Positions 45,142-55,900 of a DNA stretch of 64,000 nucleotides are shown one piece after another. Where the stretch lies: assembly GCA_037179335.1 (NCBI GenBank), contig JAKZHN010000013.1:558001-622000 (forward strand), given 5' to 3'. The notes beneath the pieces are model-generated. The model had not been told where the DNA came from. It made no database searches and saw only the letters and a list, made by a program, of their open reading frames with translations. The translations under genes were made by a program, and so were the position numbers. The first letter of the stretch is position 1, and every line of letters begins with the position of its first letter. The stretch comes from Cyclaneusma minus (taxonomy: Eukaryota > Ascomycota > Leotiomycetes > Marthamycetales > Marthamycetaceae).

Positions 45142-45438
45142 AATTAAAACTCGGCACTGCTTTCGGGTTTTGGGCGAAAGCCTTTTTTCATGTTCAAAAA
45201 ATTAGAATCCAGAAGTCAACGGGATTCTGGGCCGCTCTCTGAAGCCTTGTTTATGTTGCATTGGTCGGACAATTAAAACTGCGCACTCTACGGGTTTTGG
45301 GCTACGGCCTTTTTCTAGTTAAAAAAATTAAAAACCGTCACTGCTATCGGTTTTTGGGCGCACTGAGGTATTTTTTTCAGTTCAAAAAATTAGGATCCCG
45401 AAACCGTGGGGTTCTGGGCCGATACACAAAGCCTTTTT
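45142..45438 (+). repeat. Five-unit tandem array of double-hairpin elements ending in T-runs
   Basis: Units start AATTA at about 45142, 45200, 45271, 45326 and 45388. Each has a first stem of 6-8 bp, then directly GGGC, a loop, GCC and usually T5-T7. Stem 1 pairs are AAAACTCG/CGGGTTTT (45146-45153/45164-45171), AGAATCC/GGATTCT (45204-45210/45222-45228), AAAAACCG/CGGTTTTT (45330-45337/45348-45355) and AGGATCCC/GGGGTTCT (45392-45399/45408-45415). The bases change while pairing is kept; the third unit retains only six pairs. Stem 2 is GGC-GAAA-GCC in unit 1 and GGC-TACG-GCC in unit 3, both with stable tetraloop sequences. Unit 4 has lost stem 2. The array lies in the likely 3' region of the 70-aa ORF. 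RNA function is inferred from structure alone. Confidence 0.7.
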
Positions 45439-48400
45439 GCACGTCGAAATCTCCCAAAACAAACCATACCACAGCTCCTACCTATCGGGTGTATCCCTTC
45501 TCTAAACTCCGCGGAGTGCTCGAGATTCCACCTTTACGCGGTGCACTCTATCAACCATTAGCTATTGCTTCAATCAACTGTCTGATGGGAGCCAAGAGAA
45601 GCTCAGTTCCTTTGGGGGTCATATCTTTGTTCCTTTGGGGGCTCTCTGTTTCACTCTACGAACCTCAGCTGTTGTTTCGATCAACTGTCCGAAGATCCGA
45701 GAGAAGCTAGATGGCTGGCTTGTTGGGCTTGTTTGTTTCTGCTTGTTGGTCTGGGGGCTCTTACTTACCTCCAGGTGGTAGATTGATACAATGAAGACAA
45801 TATGCAATTGCTTCCTACCTCCTTCTATTACTCTCCAAGTGATCGCTGACTGTCCATCCACTTCGTTTTCATATCAACATCGGCGTTGTTGGTGTCTGCT
45901 TGTACTTACTCACAGAATATGCATCACCAACCTGCTTCCGGGCTGTCAAGCGTCTATCCTACGCAAGTAACATCACGTACCCAGCATCAATCGAAGCTCC
46001 GGTCCAGCATTTGGCATAGGTATGAAGTCTCCACAGAGCCCTTTCACCCCACGCAGCAACGTCCATCAGCGTCTCGATCCTCCCACAGGCTCATCCAGAA
46101 CAACCTGGAGCATACAAATTTCGTACATACCTTAAATCTTGATCCACCCACTCTGCACCGCCACCATGCGCCTGAAACGCATTGAAGAGCAAAAACGCGG
46201 AGCCCCAAAGGCACGGCGCCATAGCCGCATAGCGGCTGGTCCCGTTCGCCTCCTCCCCCTCATCGCTTCTGCAGTACTAAGTTCTTAGCCGCCGCCTTCT
46301 AAGAATCCCAACAGAAATTTCCCACTCCGCACAGTGTCGGTGGGCACACACTGGAACGCGCAGTGACGATATCTGGGCATGCTTTTCCCGCGAAACGGTG
46401 GGATGTCAGGGATGCTTCGGCTGTTTTAGGGTGAACTCTGTGGGTGGTAGGGCGTTGTGCTACCACTGCTCAAGGTAGCCGTTGGCAGATGTCCAGTCGA
46501 TCAGAGAATGTGTTATTGACCCTGAGAGAGAGATAGATATGTATATGCGGAATTGGTTGGTTGGGAGCTGCTGCGCTGCAGATGGCGGCGCATGGTGGAT
46601 GGGGGTGGGAGATAAGGGGAGCTGCTTTCGCTGTTTCCTTCGGTCCGGCTCCTACGTTGCTTGCTGCAGGCTGGGTGTGATGCTCGGTGATGTGCCGGTG
46701 TGGCGGAGCTTTTGGAGGTCGGTTGGAAATGTTGAACTTTTCCATGTTTACCTACCTGTGAGATTGGCCGGGTTGTGAAGAATGAGCGAGAGAGAAGCGT
46801 TCTAGCCAGGTATGAAACAATTTTGCTCTCCTTGAGGCCTTCTTGGGAGCCCTTCTCAGAAAACATGGCCTATGTTCATCCTACCACTTGGTATATGATC
46901 TAAAGCATCAAGACTTTCCCAGGATAACTTCAAGCTATTAGTCCAAAGAAACTGCTCCTTACCTGCACCCATCAGACCACCGCGTCCACCAAGTCTCAGA
47001 ATTTTCACAACCTCATACCTCTCGAATCTGCAAGTAAACCCCTCGATGATGCCATCTTCCTGCCTTGCCTGCCAGACGCCACACCACCTACCATCAACCA
47101 ACCCAGAATTGGCCAATAGCCATCCAAAACAAGGGCATATCTGCCAGTGGCTGCCAGCCTGCATCGATCTGCGCCATCAACCCACACCAGCTACCAGAAA
47201 TAAACATACCCATTACTAAGTCCTCAGCACATACCTTATATTCCAGACCCTGAAAATCTCCCATCATGTAACTTACATGTAGAATAGATGCGGGCTCGGA
47301 ACCCGGCTTCATACTCGGCTTCACTAGACGCCAATCGCAGTAACGTCTGCTATCGGCCAAACCCAATCTTCCAACGACAGCACGATTGTGTATCAACGAC
47401 GCTGCAACGCAACATGGCGTGCCTCAAACTCGACGAAAAACAAGCTTCATTGGGCAGCTCCCGTAATCGCGCGATCGTCGCTGTGCCAGATTTTCGTATC
47501 TGTGCTGCGTGCAGAGACAGATGTTATCCATGTTGCTCCCACTCGCCGACTCAGCAGAGTGGGATGGATGTGTATCCGTATCCCGGCAGCTACATCATAC
47601 ATGTAACCTGCACCACACCGCATGTAGTGCCTCCAGGGTGGAGAAACCGTTGCAATGTAACGCCGCTACTTTATGCTTTGCAGCCTACCTAGGCGCCAGG
47701 CTTTGCTAGAAAATCTGTGTGATCCTGAGAATGCTGCATTTGTTGCAACTTGCAAATGTCTCCGAAGACCGCCGCGCGGATTGGCAAGGCGCGTGCGTGT
47801 CGCAACGTCGTGGTAAGGGAAATGTCGGAGAGGAATAGGAATGATGGTGAATTAGTGGCGTCGATTGGATTTCTCGCACTACGCATAAATCCTAGAAAGA
47901 CATGGGCGATAATTGTGCAAGGATGTGGGAGCTAGTGAGGGCGGAGGAGGAGCCGCCGGCGGTTTTCGGAGTGGACATAGGCACTCTCGGAGTTCTGGGC
48001 CCTGGAGTTCCACGTCGAAAAATAGGTATCTCAGGGATGTCTGGGTTTTGGTCGTGGAAGGTCAGGGACGACGTGGTTGGCGTTGTGGCGGGTGTGCTAG
48101 AGAATCTTAAAAGTGACTGGACCCGAGTACACAGAGACCCCAAAGGACCGAGGCACGTGTGCTCCAGTCTCCTAATTTCTGTTGGGAAAGAAGTGGTGGA
48201 AGCTCGAGGTGTGACTACGATCACGACTAAGTGACCTCACACTGTGAAGACAGATGATCGAAGATTTGAGTTTGGTTTGGTTTTTTGAATGGATTTTATT
48301 TGTTCAGGCTATGGAATCGCGGGATACTGCCATGCCGTCGGTCCATCGACCTTTGCTGTTATCCTCCTGCACTTCCGCCACCAAGTTTGTTGGGACACCG

Positions 48401-48735
48401 TCCCAGTTATTTTCAACGTCCACCCCTCATCCCTACCTTCCACCCAGGACCCCATCTCTATGAACAGCCACCGGCAAGTATTACTGCGTTGGCATCTAAT
48501 CAGAAGCAAAAGTAAACCAAAATACAAAAGAACAGGTGCCGTGAACTCCGGTGTCGTCCTATAAGACGACAATGCTGCCATGGTATTTGTAACAAAAGCC
48601 TGCCAGCTCCCGCCCAAACGCCGGTGCCTTGCGGAATGGACATTAACCATTATCGAATCTCTCGTGACTGTGACCTTTCAGATCGTAGCAGTCGTCTCGA
48701 ATCATTAGTGACGTGCCAAGTAATCCAAGTCGTTA
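45439..48735. other. Gene-poor accessory interval
   Basis: About 3.3 kb in which I cannot support a gene. Opposing ~110-codon frames at 47892-48234 (one per strand) and ~95-codon frames at 46470-46866 have no recognisable motifs. A TGTCGGTGGGCA string at 46335-46346 matches one at 34568, a possible trace of a shared element end. Confidence 0.4.
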
Positions 48736-50415
48736 TTAACGTCTCCATCCAACGTTCCAGATAACGTGGGCAATGTCCTTGGCCGTGTTAACTGTATCAA
48801 CCACCTTGCCGAACAATCCCTCTGAAACCATATCATCCTCGTCGTCATCGCTGTAAGGCATAAACATGCCCGAGGCTGTCCTCCTCATGCCGGCAGATGG
48901 TTCGCCGGTAAGGCTCTCGTCCGACTCAACGCGTTGCAAGCCATGGAAGCGGTTTTGTGTGACAGCGACACTGTCACGGCGGCCCATGAACTTGTTGACA
49001 GGCGGGTCCCAATCTTCATCGTCATCGTCATCGTATTGTCCGACAGAATATCCGTTGGATGGAGACGAGCCTCTGCCTGCTTTCCAAATTCCGTTGCTGT
49101 GCTTCACGGCAGAGTCCTTATCTGAAGACTCTTCCCGATGCTTGAGCGTAGTTGGTGGCAGTGGAGCAATGGTCTGAGTGTCGTTGAAACAGGGCTTCTT
49201 CTCTGCCGCCTTCTTTCCGAGAGGAGGCAGCTTCCTCTTTGAGTCTGACTTCTTCATCATAAGTCCGTCTTCCGAGTCGCTGTCATCCTCGTCTTCAGGC
49301 ACAAACACGTCGGCCTCATCATCATCGCCTTTGATTTCCAAGGCAATGCGTTGTTCCACGTGGGGGTTGAAGTGGATGTGTTTCTCCTCGAAGGGGGTCG
49401 ATGAGACGTCTGAGGCGAGTCCGGAGACGTTCAGGCTATTTTCTCGTGTCAGGCATCGGGGTTCGAAAGGAAACGCGGCAAAGTCTGCAGCACCACGGCT
49501 TGGAGTAGCCCTTGAACCAGACTGCTGAGCTTGCACGGCAGCAGCAGCTTGCTTGACAAGAGACGAAGAAGACAGCGATCGTTGTAGCATAACCTCCGAC
49601 ATGCTTCGCTTCTTCAAAATTGGTTTCCTGGGGTTGGGAGAAGTCGATTTAGACACTTGGTCGCCGTTGGAGGGTAATGGCGAGGACAGCGTGATGGATG
49701 GTGCCTCTTTCCCAATTTGAAGAGGGCCGTATAGCCATGTGACGTCGCAGTCCTTCATCCAGTTGAGTGTCTCAGGCGAGATAGTCTTTAGGTTGTTCTT
49801 AGCCTTCATCCACGTCCTCCATGAAGCGTTTTCTAATCGTTCACTGTTCTGATAAGCACTTCTCCTCGATATGATGTGCCGCCACGATGCCCAGATATCT
49901 TCCTCTTTCCAGGTGTGCGAGAGGTAGTCAACATGTCGTGTAGGCTGCGACTCGATAGCGGTATCATCGTCAGCGAATTCCAAGTCTACAGTCTCTGGTG
50001 ATTCAGGCCTCGAAGCATCAGTCGAATTGCTAGTTGTCGGCGAAACTGAGTAGGAGTCGCCCGAGTCACCCGTACGTGGACTCGGTGGTGCTTCTAGGTC
50101 TTCTTCGTCTTGAGCAGACAGGTCGAGGTTTTCGTCATCGTAGGAAGGGAATAAGATCTGGTCTTCCGCTTCATCAAACTGGGCAAAGGAGAAGTCATCG
50201 GCAGCTTCGGACGCGAGGAGAAGAGGCGGCCGATCGAAATTGAAACCGAGGCCAGCGGGTTCACTTGGCGAGGTGAGCTCGAAGCTGGCCTTGCGCGGCG
50301 ACCTGGAGAACGAGGAGGTGTAGGAATCGACGAACTCGGGCTGGGTATGTGCTCGACGGATGGGACTCGGCTGGAAGAAGTTGTCTTCGGCGGGGATGGT
50401 TAGATGTAAAGCCAT
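48736..50415 (-). CDS. REG1: REG1/HEX2-like protein phosphatase 1 regulatory subunit (DUF1752)
   Basis: A single minus-strand exon of 559 codons. Reg1-type proteins target PP1 (Glc7) to Snf1 and other substrates in glucose repression. Seen: a disordered acidic N-terminus; the fungal DUF1752 block (residues about 174-231: WASWRHIISRRSAYQN, SERLENASWRTWMK, SPETLNWMKDCDVTWLYGP); a basic patch PRKPILKKRSMSEVML with phosphorylatable serines; and a PP1-docking RVxF-type motif KHIHF (K345, I347, F349) followed by NPHVEQ. Then come several acidic clusters (VFVPEDEDDSDSED, DDDDDEDWDPP), a conserved MFMPYSDDDED element and a C-terminal helix (GLFGKVVDTVNTAKDIAHVI). The role in carbon signalling is inferred from yeast. 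Confidence 0.9.
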   Translation of the reverse strand: MALHLTIPAEDNFFQPSPIRRAHTQPEFVDSYTSSFSRSPRKASFELTSPSEPAGLGFNFDRPPLLLASEAADDFSFAQFDEAEDQILFPSYDDENLDLSAQDEEDLEAPPSPRTGDSGDSYSVSPTTSNSTDASRPESPETVDLEFADDDTAIESQPTRHVDYLSHTWKEEDIWASWRHIISRRSAYQNSERLENASWRTWMKAKNNLKTISPETLNWMKDCDVTWLYGPLQIGKEAPSITLSSPLPSNGDQVSKSTSPNPRKPILKKRSMSEVMLQRSLSSSSLVKQAAAAVQAQQSGSRATPSRGAADFAAFPFEPRCLTRENSLNVSGLASDVSSTPFEEKHIHFNPHVEQRIALEIKGDDDEADVFVPEDEDDSDSEDGLMMKKSDSKRKLPPLGKKAAEKKPCFNDTQTIAPLPPTTLKHREESSDKDSAVKHSNGIWKAGRGSSPSNGYSVGQYDDDDDEDWDPPVNKFMGRRDSVAVTQNRFHGLQRVESDESLTGEPSAGMRRTASGMFMPYSDDDEDDMVSEGLFGKVVDTVNTAKDIAHVIWNVGWRR

Positions 50416-52148
50416 GGTTGGCGAGTTTGTTGAGAAGTGAAAAGGCGGGCAATGATCCTTCTCAAGGCTGTCGAACGATCCTTTGCCCTTTCACAAGCGT
50501 TACAGCAATGACAGCATGTATCTCGGGGAGTAAAATGTGGGGTTGGGGGCGTTCGGCGGCAGGTAGTGCAATGGTCCGAGTCCGAACGAAGCAAACGAAG
50601 GGCTCGATAGGTATGCGGTGAGTTTTTTGCGCGGCACGGAATGGACTTGACCAACAGCAGCTTCGGGCGTTCAAGTATCCAGTCGTCGGAGCTGGAGGAA
50701 GCAGGAGGTAGGCGGGGACAGGCAAAGCTTGGTGGTTGGAGTGAGAGGAGCGAGGGAGGAAGTGAATTGACGATGTTGACTGGGGGAGGGCGAGGCATTA
50801 GTATGTATGTAGGTGAGTGGATGGACGGATTATTATGGAGCATCCGAGCAGGCAGGGCCAGGGCGCCTTCCCTCGAAAAGCCGTGCATACCTACCTAAAT
50901 GTCACTTGGCCGGGGGCATGGGGGGAGTGTGTTGAAGGCGCGACTAGGCGTGGTGGTGGAGGGGGCGTGCTGCAATCAACAAAGCTGTGTGCGGCCAGCG
51001 GTGCATTTGATTTTTGCGATTACCTTATTTTGGTGGTGGTTTAGTTGAGTTAGTTATGGCTTCCCAGCCGGCCGCGCCAATCTGTGCTGCACGGCCACCG
51101 GTCGCCCAAAGTCTCAATTATTGACAATGTCGTTGTTATCGTGATCAATTTCGTGGCCAGCTGTTGCCGCCATGCATTTCCTACGCTGACTTTGTTTCAA
51201 TCTGCTCACGAACCCCCACCCTCGTCTGCCATGCCGGCTGATGTTCTCTTCGCGGAACATGCAAAAGTCCGTTCTCGGTGGAATTACTGCTCTATGGGGG
51301 TAGCGCCTCGGCTGTCCAGGCTTAGTCGCTAGAGTACCGCAGAAAAGGCGGCCCTGGGCCAGGAACATTCTCATCATCATCAACACTCATTTCTGACTAT
51401 AGCACCGCATCCAGCTGCGACACCAGACTGATGTGTGATATCCAGCGAGGCGATCGGCAGTTGCAGGCCGCACAGCCAAGGGTTCCCCGAGCTCGAAGAA
51501 GCCCATATTTCGCTTAGTTCTTCCAGGCGAGCGGGACGATGATGTCGCTTTTCGCGGATCTTCAGTCATCAAAAACGCGACATTTCTCGTCACGCGACGC
51601 CCATGTCCTCCATTGGCATTCTCAAGTTATTCATTCCATCCCCGTCCCTTCATCCTCGACTGCCCCGTGGCCGATGGCATTGTTATTATTGTCCTAGTGA
51701 AAGGCGGAGAGCCGGTAGGGCGAGGCGTTGCTAGCAGACTAGCAGGGGACCCTCTCAGCCTGGGAATGAGATTATGATGAGGATGTTTCGAATCGATTTG
51801 CTACAGGGCCTTTCTTATTCCCCGGATCGGCACCGGTAGGCTTACAGCGACTTAGACGAGCATCACGGGAGAAGACGGGGAAACGAGCAGAGTATTGCTA
51901 CAGGCACTCTTTGGGGCTTGATGAGCGCGGATCTATCCTTTGAATATTGCTCACGGTACCATGTTGCAGGCCCTCTGCAATATAGCCGTCGAGATTATTG
52001 CTATTATTGCGCTACTTGGCACTTGGCAGGAGGCTGTTCGAAAGGGGTTACATGGAGGCGCCCATCAAGCTATTACTGGCCTTGGATGGCGTTCTTATGA
52101 GCAGCACATGACCATAGCGCTCATCGAGGCGCGAAACCGTCGGCCCTG
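50416..52148. other. Upstream region of REG1, gene-poor
   Basis: No gene seen in about 1.7 kb. GC-rich G-runs near 50900-50970 and short motif-less frames occur on both strands. Confidence 0.4.
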
Positions 52149-52919
52149 TCATCGACACTCGACTTTGTGCCGGCCTTCTCCCGCTGGGCGCTTGGACTTC
52201 TTCAATCTGATTCTGTGCAGCCGCAGGATCCAGCCAGGATGAAGACCAAAGTGTGGGGAGAAGGGAACGACCCGGTCGCTTAGGACCAGAGCCTGAGCGG
52301 ATGTCCGATGTTTGCTCTCGTTGCCATGTTGCGCCAGTTTCAGCTTCCACCCATTGTCCGTCGACGTCAACCGCCGCGTCCAGCCAGCCTGAGAATGCCC
52401 TTTCCCGGTACAACTTACATTGAAGCACAGAAGCTCACCCAATAATCCAGGATGGCTTGCTTCTTCGCCGTCTAGGATAATCATCAGCGCCTGCAAATCA
52501 ACCCTCAAGCCCCCCTGCTTTGAGTGGCTCAAGAGCATGACCTGATCTCGAGAAGCCGCAAAGTCAGAACGCCATATCGAGAGCACCTGCGGACCGAGTC
52601 CCTTGATGGATATATTTGATACAGTTCGGAGTACGCTTTGATGGACTCCACCGACATAAATGCGGCTAACGACGAGGATACCGAGGATACAACGTGTGCC
52701 ACAGTCAGAAACTGCCGTATGCGGAATAGTCCAAGTCAGCTCGACGACTTCGCCTCGACCTCCGATGTCAGCATTTACCCAAAACGAGCGACAGCGAGAT
52801 ATTTGTTGCACCTGCTCCGCGATCGCTGACATCTGATGACCAGCTTGGGGCCCCGTCGCCCACGAGGCTCGCCAGCAATGCCATGTCTTCTTGGCCAGCT
52901 CTCGCAAATTGGAGATCAT
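52149..52919 (-). CDS. Hypothetical protein, 256-codon frame
   Basis: An uninterrupted minus-strand frame from an ATG at 52919. The first ~165 codons read like protein (REVVEL-type: GRGEVVELTWTIPHTAVSD, RCILGILVVSRIYVGG), while the last ~80 are rich in Arg/Lys/His and look like out-of-frame sequence after FN|GTAAGT at about 52425. A splice there could join another exon, but the nearest acceptor gives only a 30-bp intron, which is too short. No family is recognised. It may be an unknown gene with an unresolved 3' exon or a decayed one. Confidence 0.3.
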   Translation of the reverse strand: MISNLRELAKKTWHCWRASWATGPQAGHQMSAIAEQVQQISRCRSFWVNADIGGRGEVVELTWTIPHTAVSDCGTRCILGILVVSRIYVGGVHQSVLRTVSNISIKGLGPQVLSIWRSDFAASRDQVMLLSHSKQGGLRVDLQALMIILDGEEASHPGLLGELLCFNVSCTGKGHSQAGWTRRLTSTDNGWKLKLAQHGNESKHRTSAQALVLSDRVVPFSPHFGLHPGWILRLHRIRLKKSKRPAGEGRHKVECR

Positions 52920-55900
52920 TTCAACGGCGTCTCTCTATCACCACAATCACATACATGTATCACTGCTGCTCCACCGTCAAAGAGCAGTCTAGGAGTAGAA
53001 CTACCTTACTGTTTTGGAAGTACATCAGGTAGTGCTTCAGATAAGCTGCCGACGAAACAACTACTGGACGAGAGTGCTTATGGGCTAGACTTGCTTCTAT
53101 CAAGTGGACGTTAAGCTGAGACTGGATCCATATTTCCCGATCATCACGATACAAATATCGAAGTTGTAGTGAACACAAGGTAGTACCTTGGATTCCCCGC
53201 AAAACTTTGTGCTCCACCAGGCTTTCAAAGGCAACCTTAACACATTTGGCATATGGAGGCCGGGGAATCTGTGACCTCCCTCGACTATCCCCCACACCCT
53301 CAACTGATGTACAACATACATCACTACTATTGACAAGAGGCAAAGCTTAGTGGCATCAGCCGTGTCCAGTTATACAGAATTCATATACTCTACATGTTCT
53401 CGGGGGTGACAGACGGCTGGCCGAATAGACGAGCCGTCTTTACCACGAGGCGCAGCGCGTGGGATGCTGCGTGATGCACAGCTGCGTAGGTGGTGTATAT
53501 GGCAGTTGGGGAGGACCTATCAATCTCCATTCTGCTGTGTTTGGAGCTTACCAACAGAGTGTGGGGGTAGCACTGATCCGGAGTTCTCTCAGCTCGGGGA
53601 CAGATAGCCAATGGTTTTATACATGTACCCTCCAAGTGAAGGAATAAAGGTCAAAGGATCAAGATCTTTTTCATGAGGAGAAGTCAAGGAACGCTCCCAC
53701 GTGGTACCTACAAACACGACGATGATCTGCAAAAAGACAAATATCGTTCGAGGAATATGCGCGCCCTCGAGTTCCAAAAACAATTCCTTCAGTTTGACAA
53801 CCTCGGATGAGACGGGCCATGTGTCTTGTGGACGACACGCCCTGGGATGGACTGCGAATCATCTGTATAGACGGGCCAACCTGCTGGATGGTAAAGCTAC
53901 CCTGTCGATCTTCCCGAGCTCGGTCTGCTCAGATATACATGTATTTACTACATTTGGTCCAATATACTTGCCGGCTTGGGGCGGCATTTCGAGGACGAAA
54001 GAGAAGAGAGAGGAGAACGTTACTACACTAATTCACGATCCTAGACGAAACACTAGGTTCCAAATACGAAAACCCGGGTACATACTAAATTTCTCAAACA
54101 GCTTCTGCTACTACTCTACGGGTACTCACGGCAATCGATTGGGCATCGCACGACCAGTGTCAAGATTGTAGTCGACGTTGCCGGTTACAACGAGTGACAA
54201 CAACCATTTGACTGAGATTGGCTAATCACGACTTGGATAATCCCTTCCGAATATTCAGTGCACCCCCAGTCCGTCGATTATTTCAAAATTTCATATCTGC
54301 AGAGCCGTTGGACTCCAATATGAGCCAATTATCTCTAAAATGAAATGCTCGCATTGGGCTCAACCCAATTCGCCGTGCACGCGATGCGACCTCAGTGGCC
54401 CAATTTCCACCGTCCACACCCCCCAAAAGTCAAATCAACTCCCGGCTCTACAGAGTTCAAGATAGACATGGCAACGGGCGAACTATGATATTCTGGGAAG
54501 ATTGCAGCTGTCCGGCACGCTAACAACGATGACACCACAAACTTATCATCAGTGCACTGTACTCCGATTAAAGCCGTGAGGGTGTTTCATTCCGGGTAAC
54601 GAAGGGAAAATCCGGGGTATTTTAGAGAGGCTCCCAACATGGATTTTCCCGGATGACTATGGCGGCGGCAAGGTCATGTTCTTCGGCATCCGAAATAATC
54701 CAGGCTTGGTCTTCTTGGAGACAAGGTCCTGGACTCCTGTCTTGTTGTTCTTCCCCGCACGCGCACCTTGAAGGTTGAAACTCGACGCCGGCGCTTGTTC
54801 CTCGTTGACACTTCGATGTGCTTGTGGAGCCCAGGCTCGCTGCAGCACCAGGTGTTCTGCAGACTTGCAGTATTGTTCGGCTTGCCGGCGTTGACAGTAA
54901 CAGGTATGCAATGCAGTCTTGCAGAGAGCTCTGGCATCCTCTCCCACTCGTGTACAGATATGGATCATTGATATCGACCGACGGTTCGAACCATTGAAGG
55001 TGCTTCTACGGATCAACCCCTCCGTGGAATCAACTGGCACGGCACCCAATCAAGAGCGGAGGAGGCTGCGATAAGAATAACGACTTGGCCCCTGGCCGCA
55101 GCCGCTTGACTGCTCCATGGTTACTCTTGAAGCTCAGGAGTTAAAGCTATCTCGACCGGCGAAAGTCTTGGGTAGCCTACCGATCGAGCGAATTGGAACT
55201 TGCAAGAGTCAAGAGAGTTACAACATGAAGCGGGTTTCGCAATCATCCCATCTGTAAGTTTATGTCCGACAACCGTCGCCATTAGTTCTGAATATAAGAA
55301 TACGGCAAGAATGTTATTTAACCGAGCTCATCCCTGTTTGCTGCTCTAACAATGTTAGGTTTCTAGGCGAGCCGCTTCTTTTCTTCCAAAGAATGGCTCG
55401 AATAGCTATCAGCCGCATGTCTGGGATTAGCTCTTCACATAGCTTACCGGTTTTCACCTCACGTAGGGCCACTACGACTCTGCTTCTTTTTTCCCCACTA
55501 TCATCACTAGTACTGGTGCCCAGAGGAGGGGAAATGCAACGAAGTTATCAGTTCCTTCTTGGTCTGAGACAGTAGTCGACTCCTTTTCTGAGCCTAGAAA
55601 AATTCTGACATATGGTGCGATTGACTTAACCTAAAGCCCTACCATCGCCGACGGAGACGATGATATGGAACAGCTCTCCGCAAGAGCTAATATAGATGGT
55701 CAAACCTCATTTCGTGAACAAAGACTACATGTACGGTGTACCTCGAACTTTCGCGGATATGGCCGCGATGAGCAAGTGCAAAGGAAAAAAGCAAGCCAGC
55801 GGTGTACCAGATACCGGGTTGGATCGATTCTTCAGTCTTGGGGCTCCAATCAACACCCTCGTCCTACACGTGAAGTTGAGGAGAGGAAACAAGCAGCATC

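Noticed and set aside
34568..46346. TGTCGGTGGGCA at two sites as transposon ends
   Set aside because: Only 12 bases match and no inverted partner or target duplication was found at either site.
47892..48234. Paired 110-codon frames on both strands
   Set aside because: Both strands are equally open and neither protein has recognisable motifs; left as part of the gene-poor interval.
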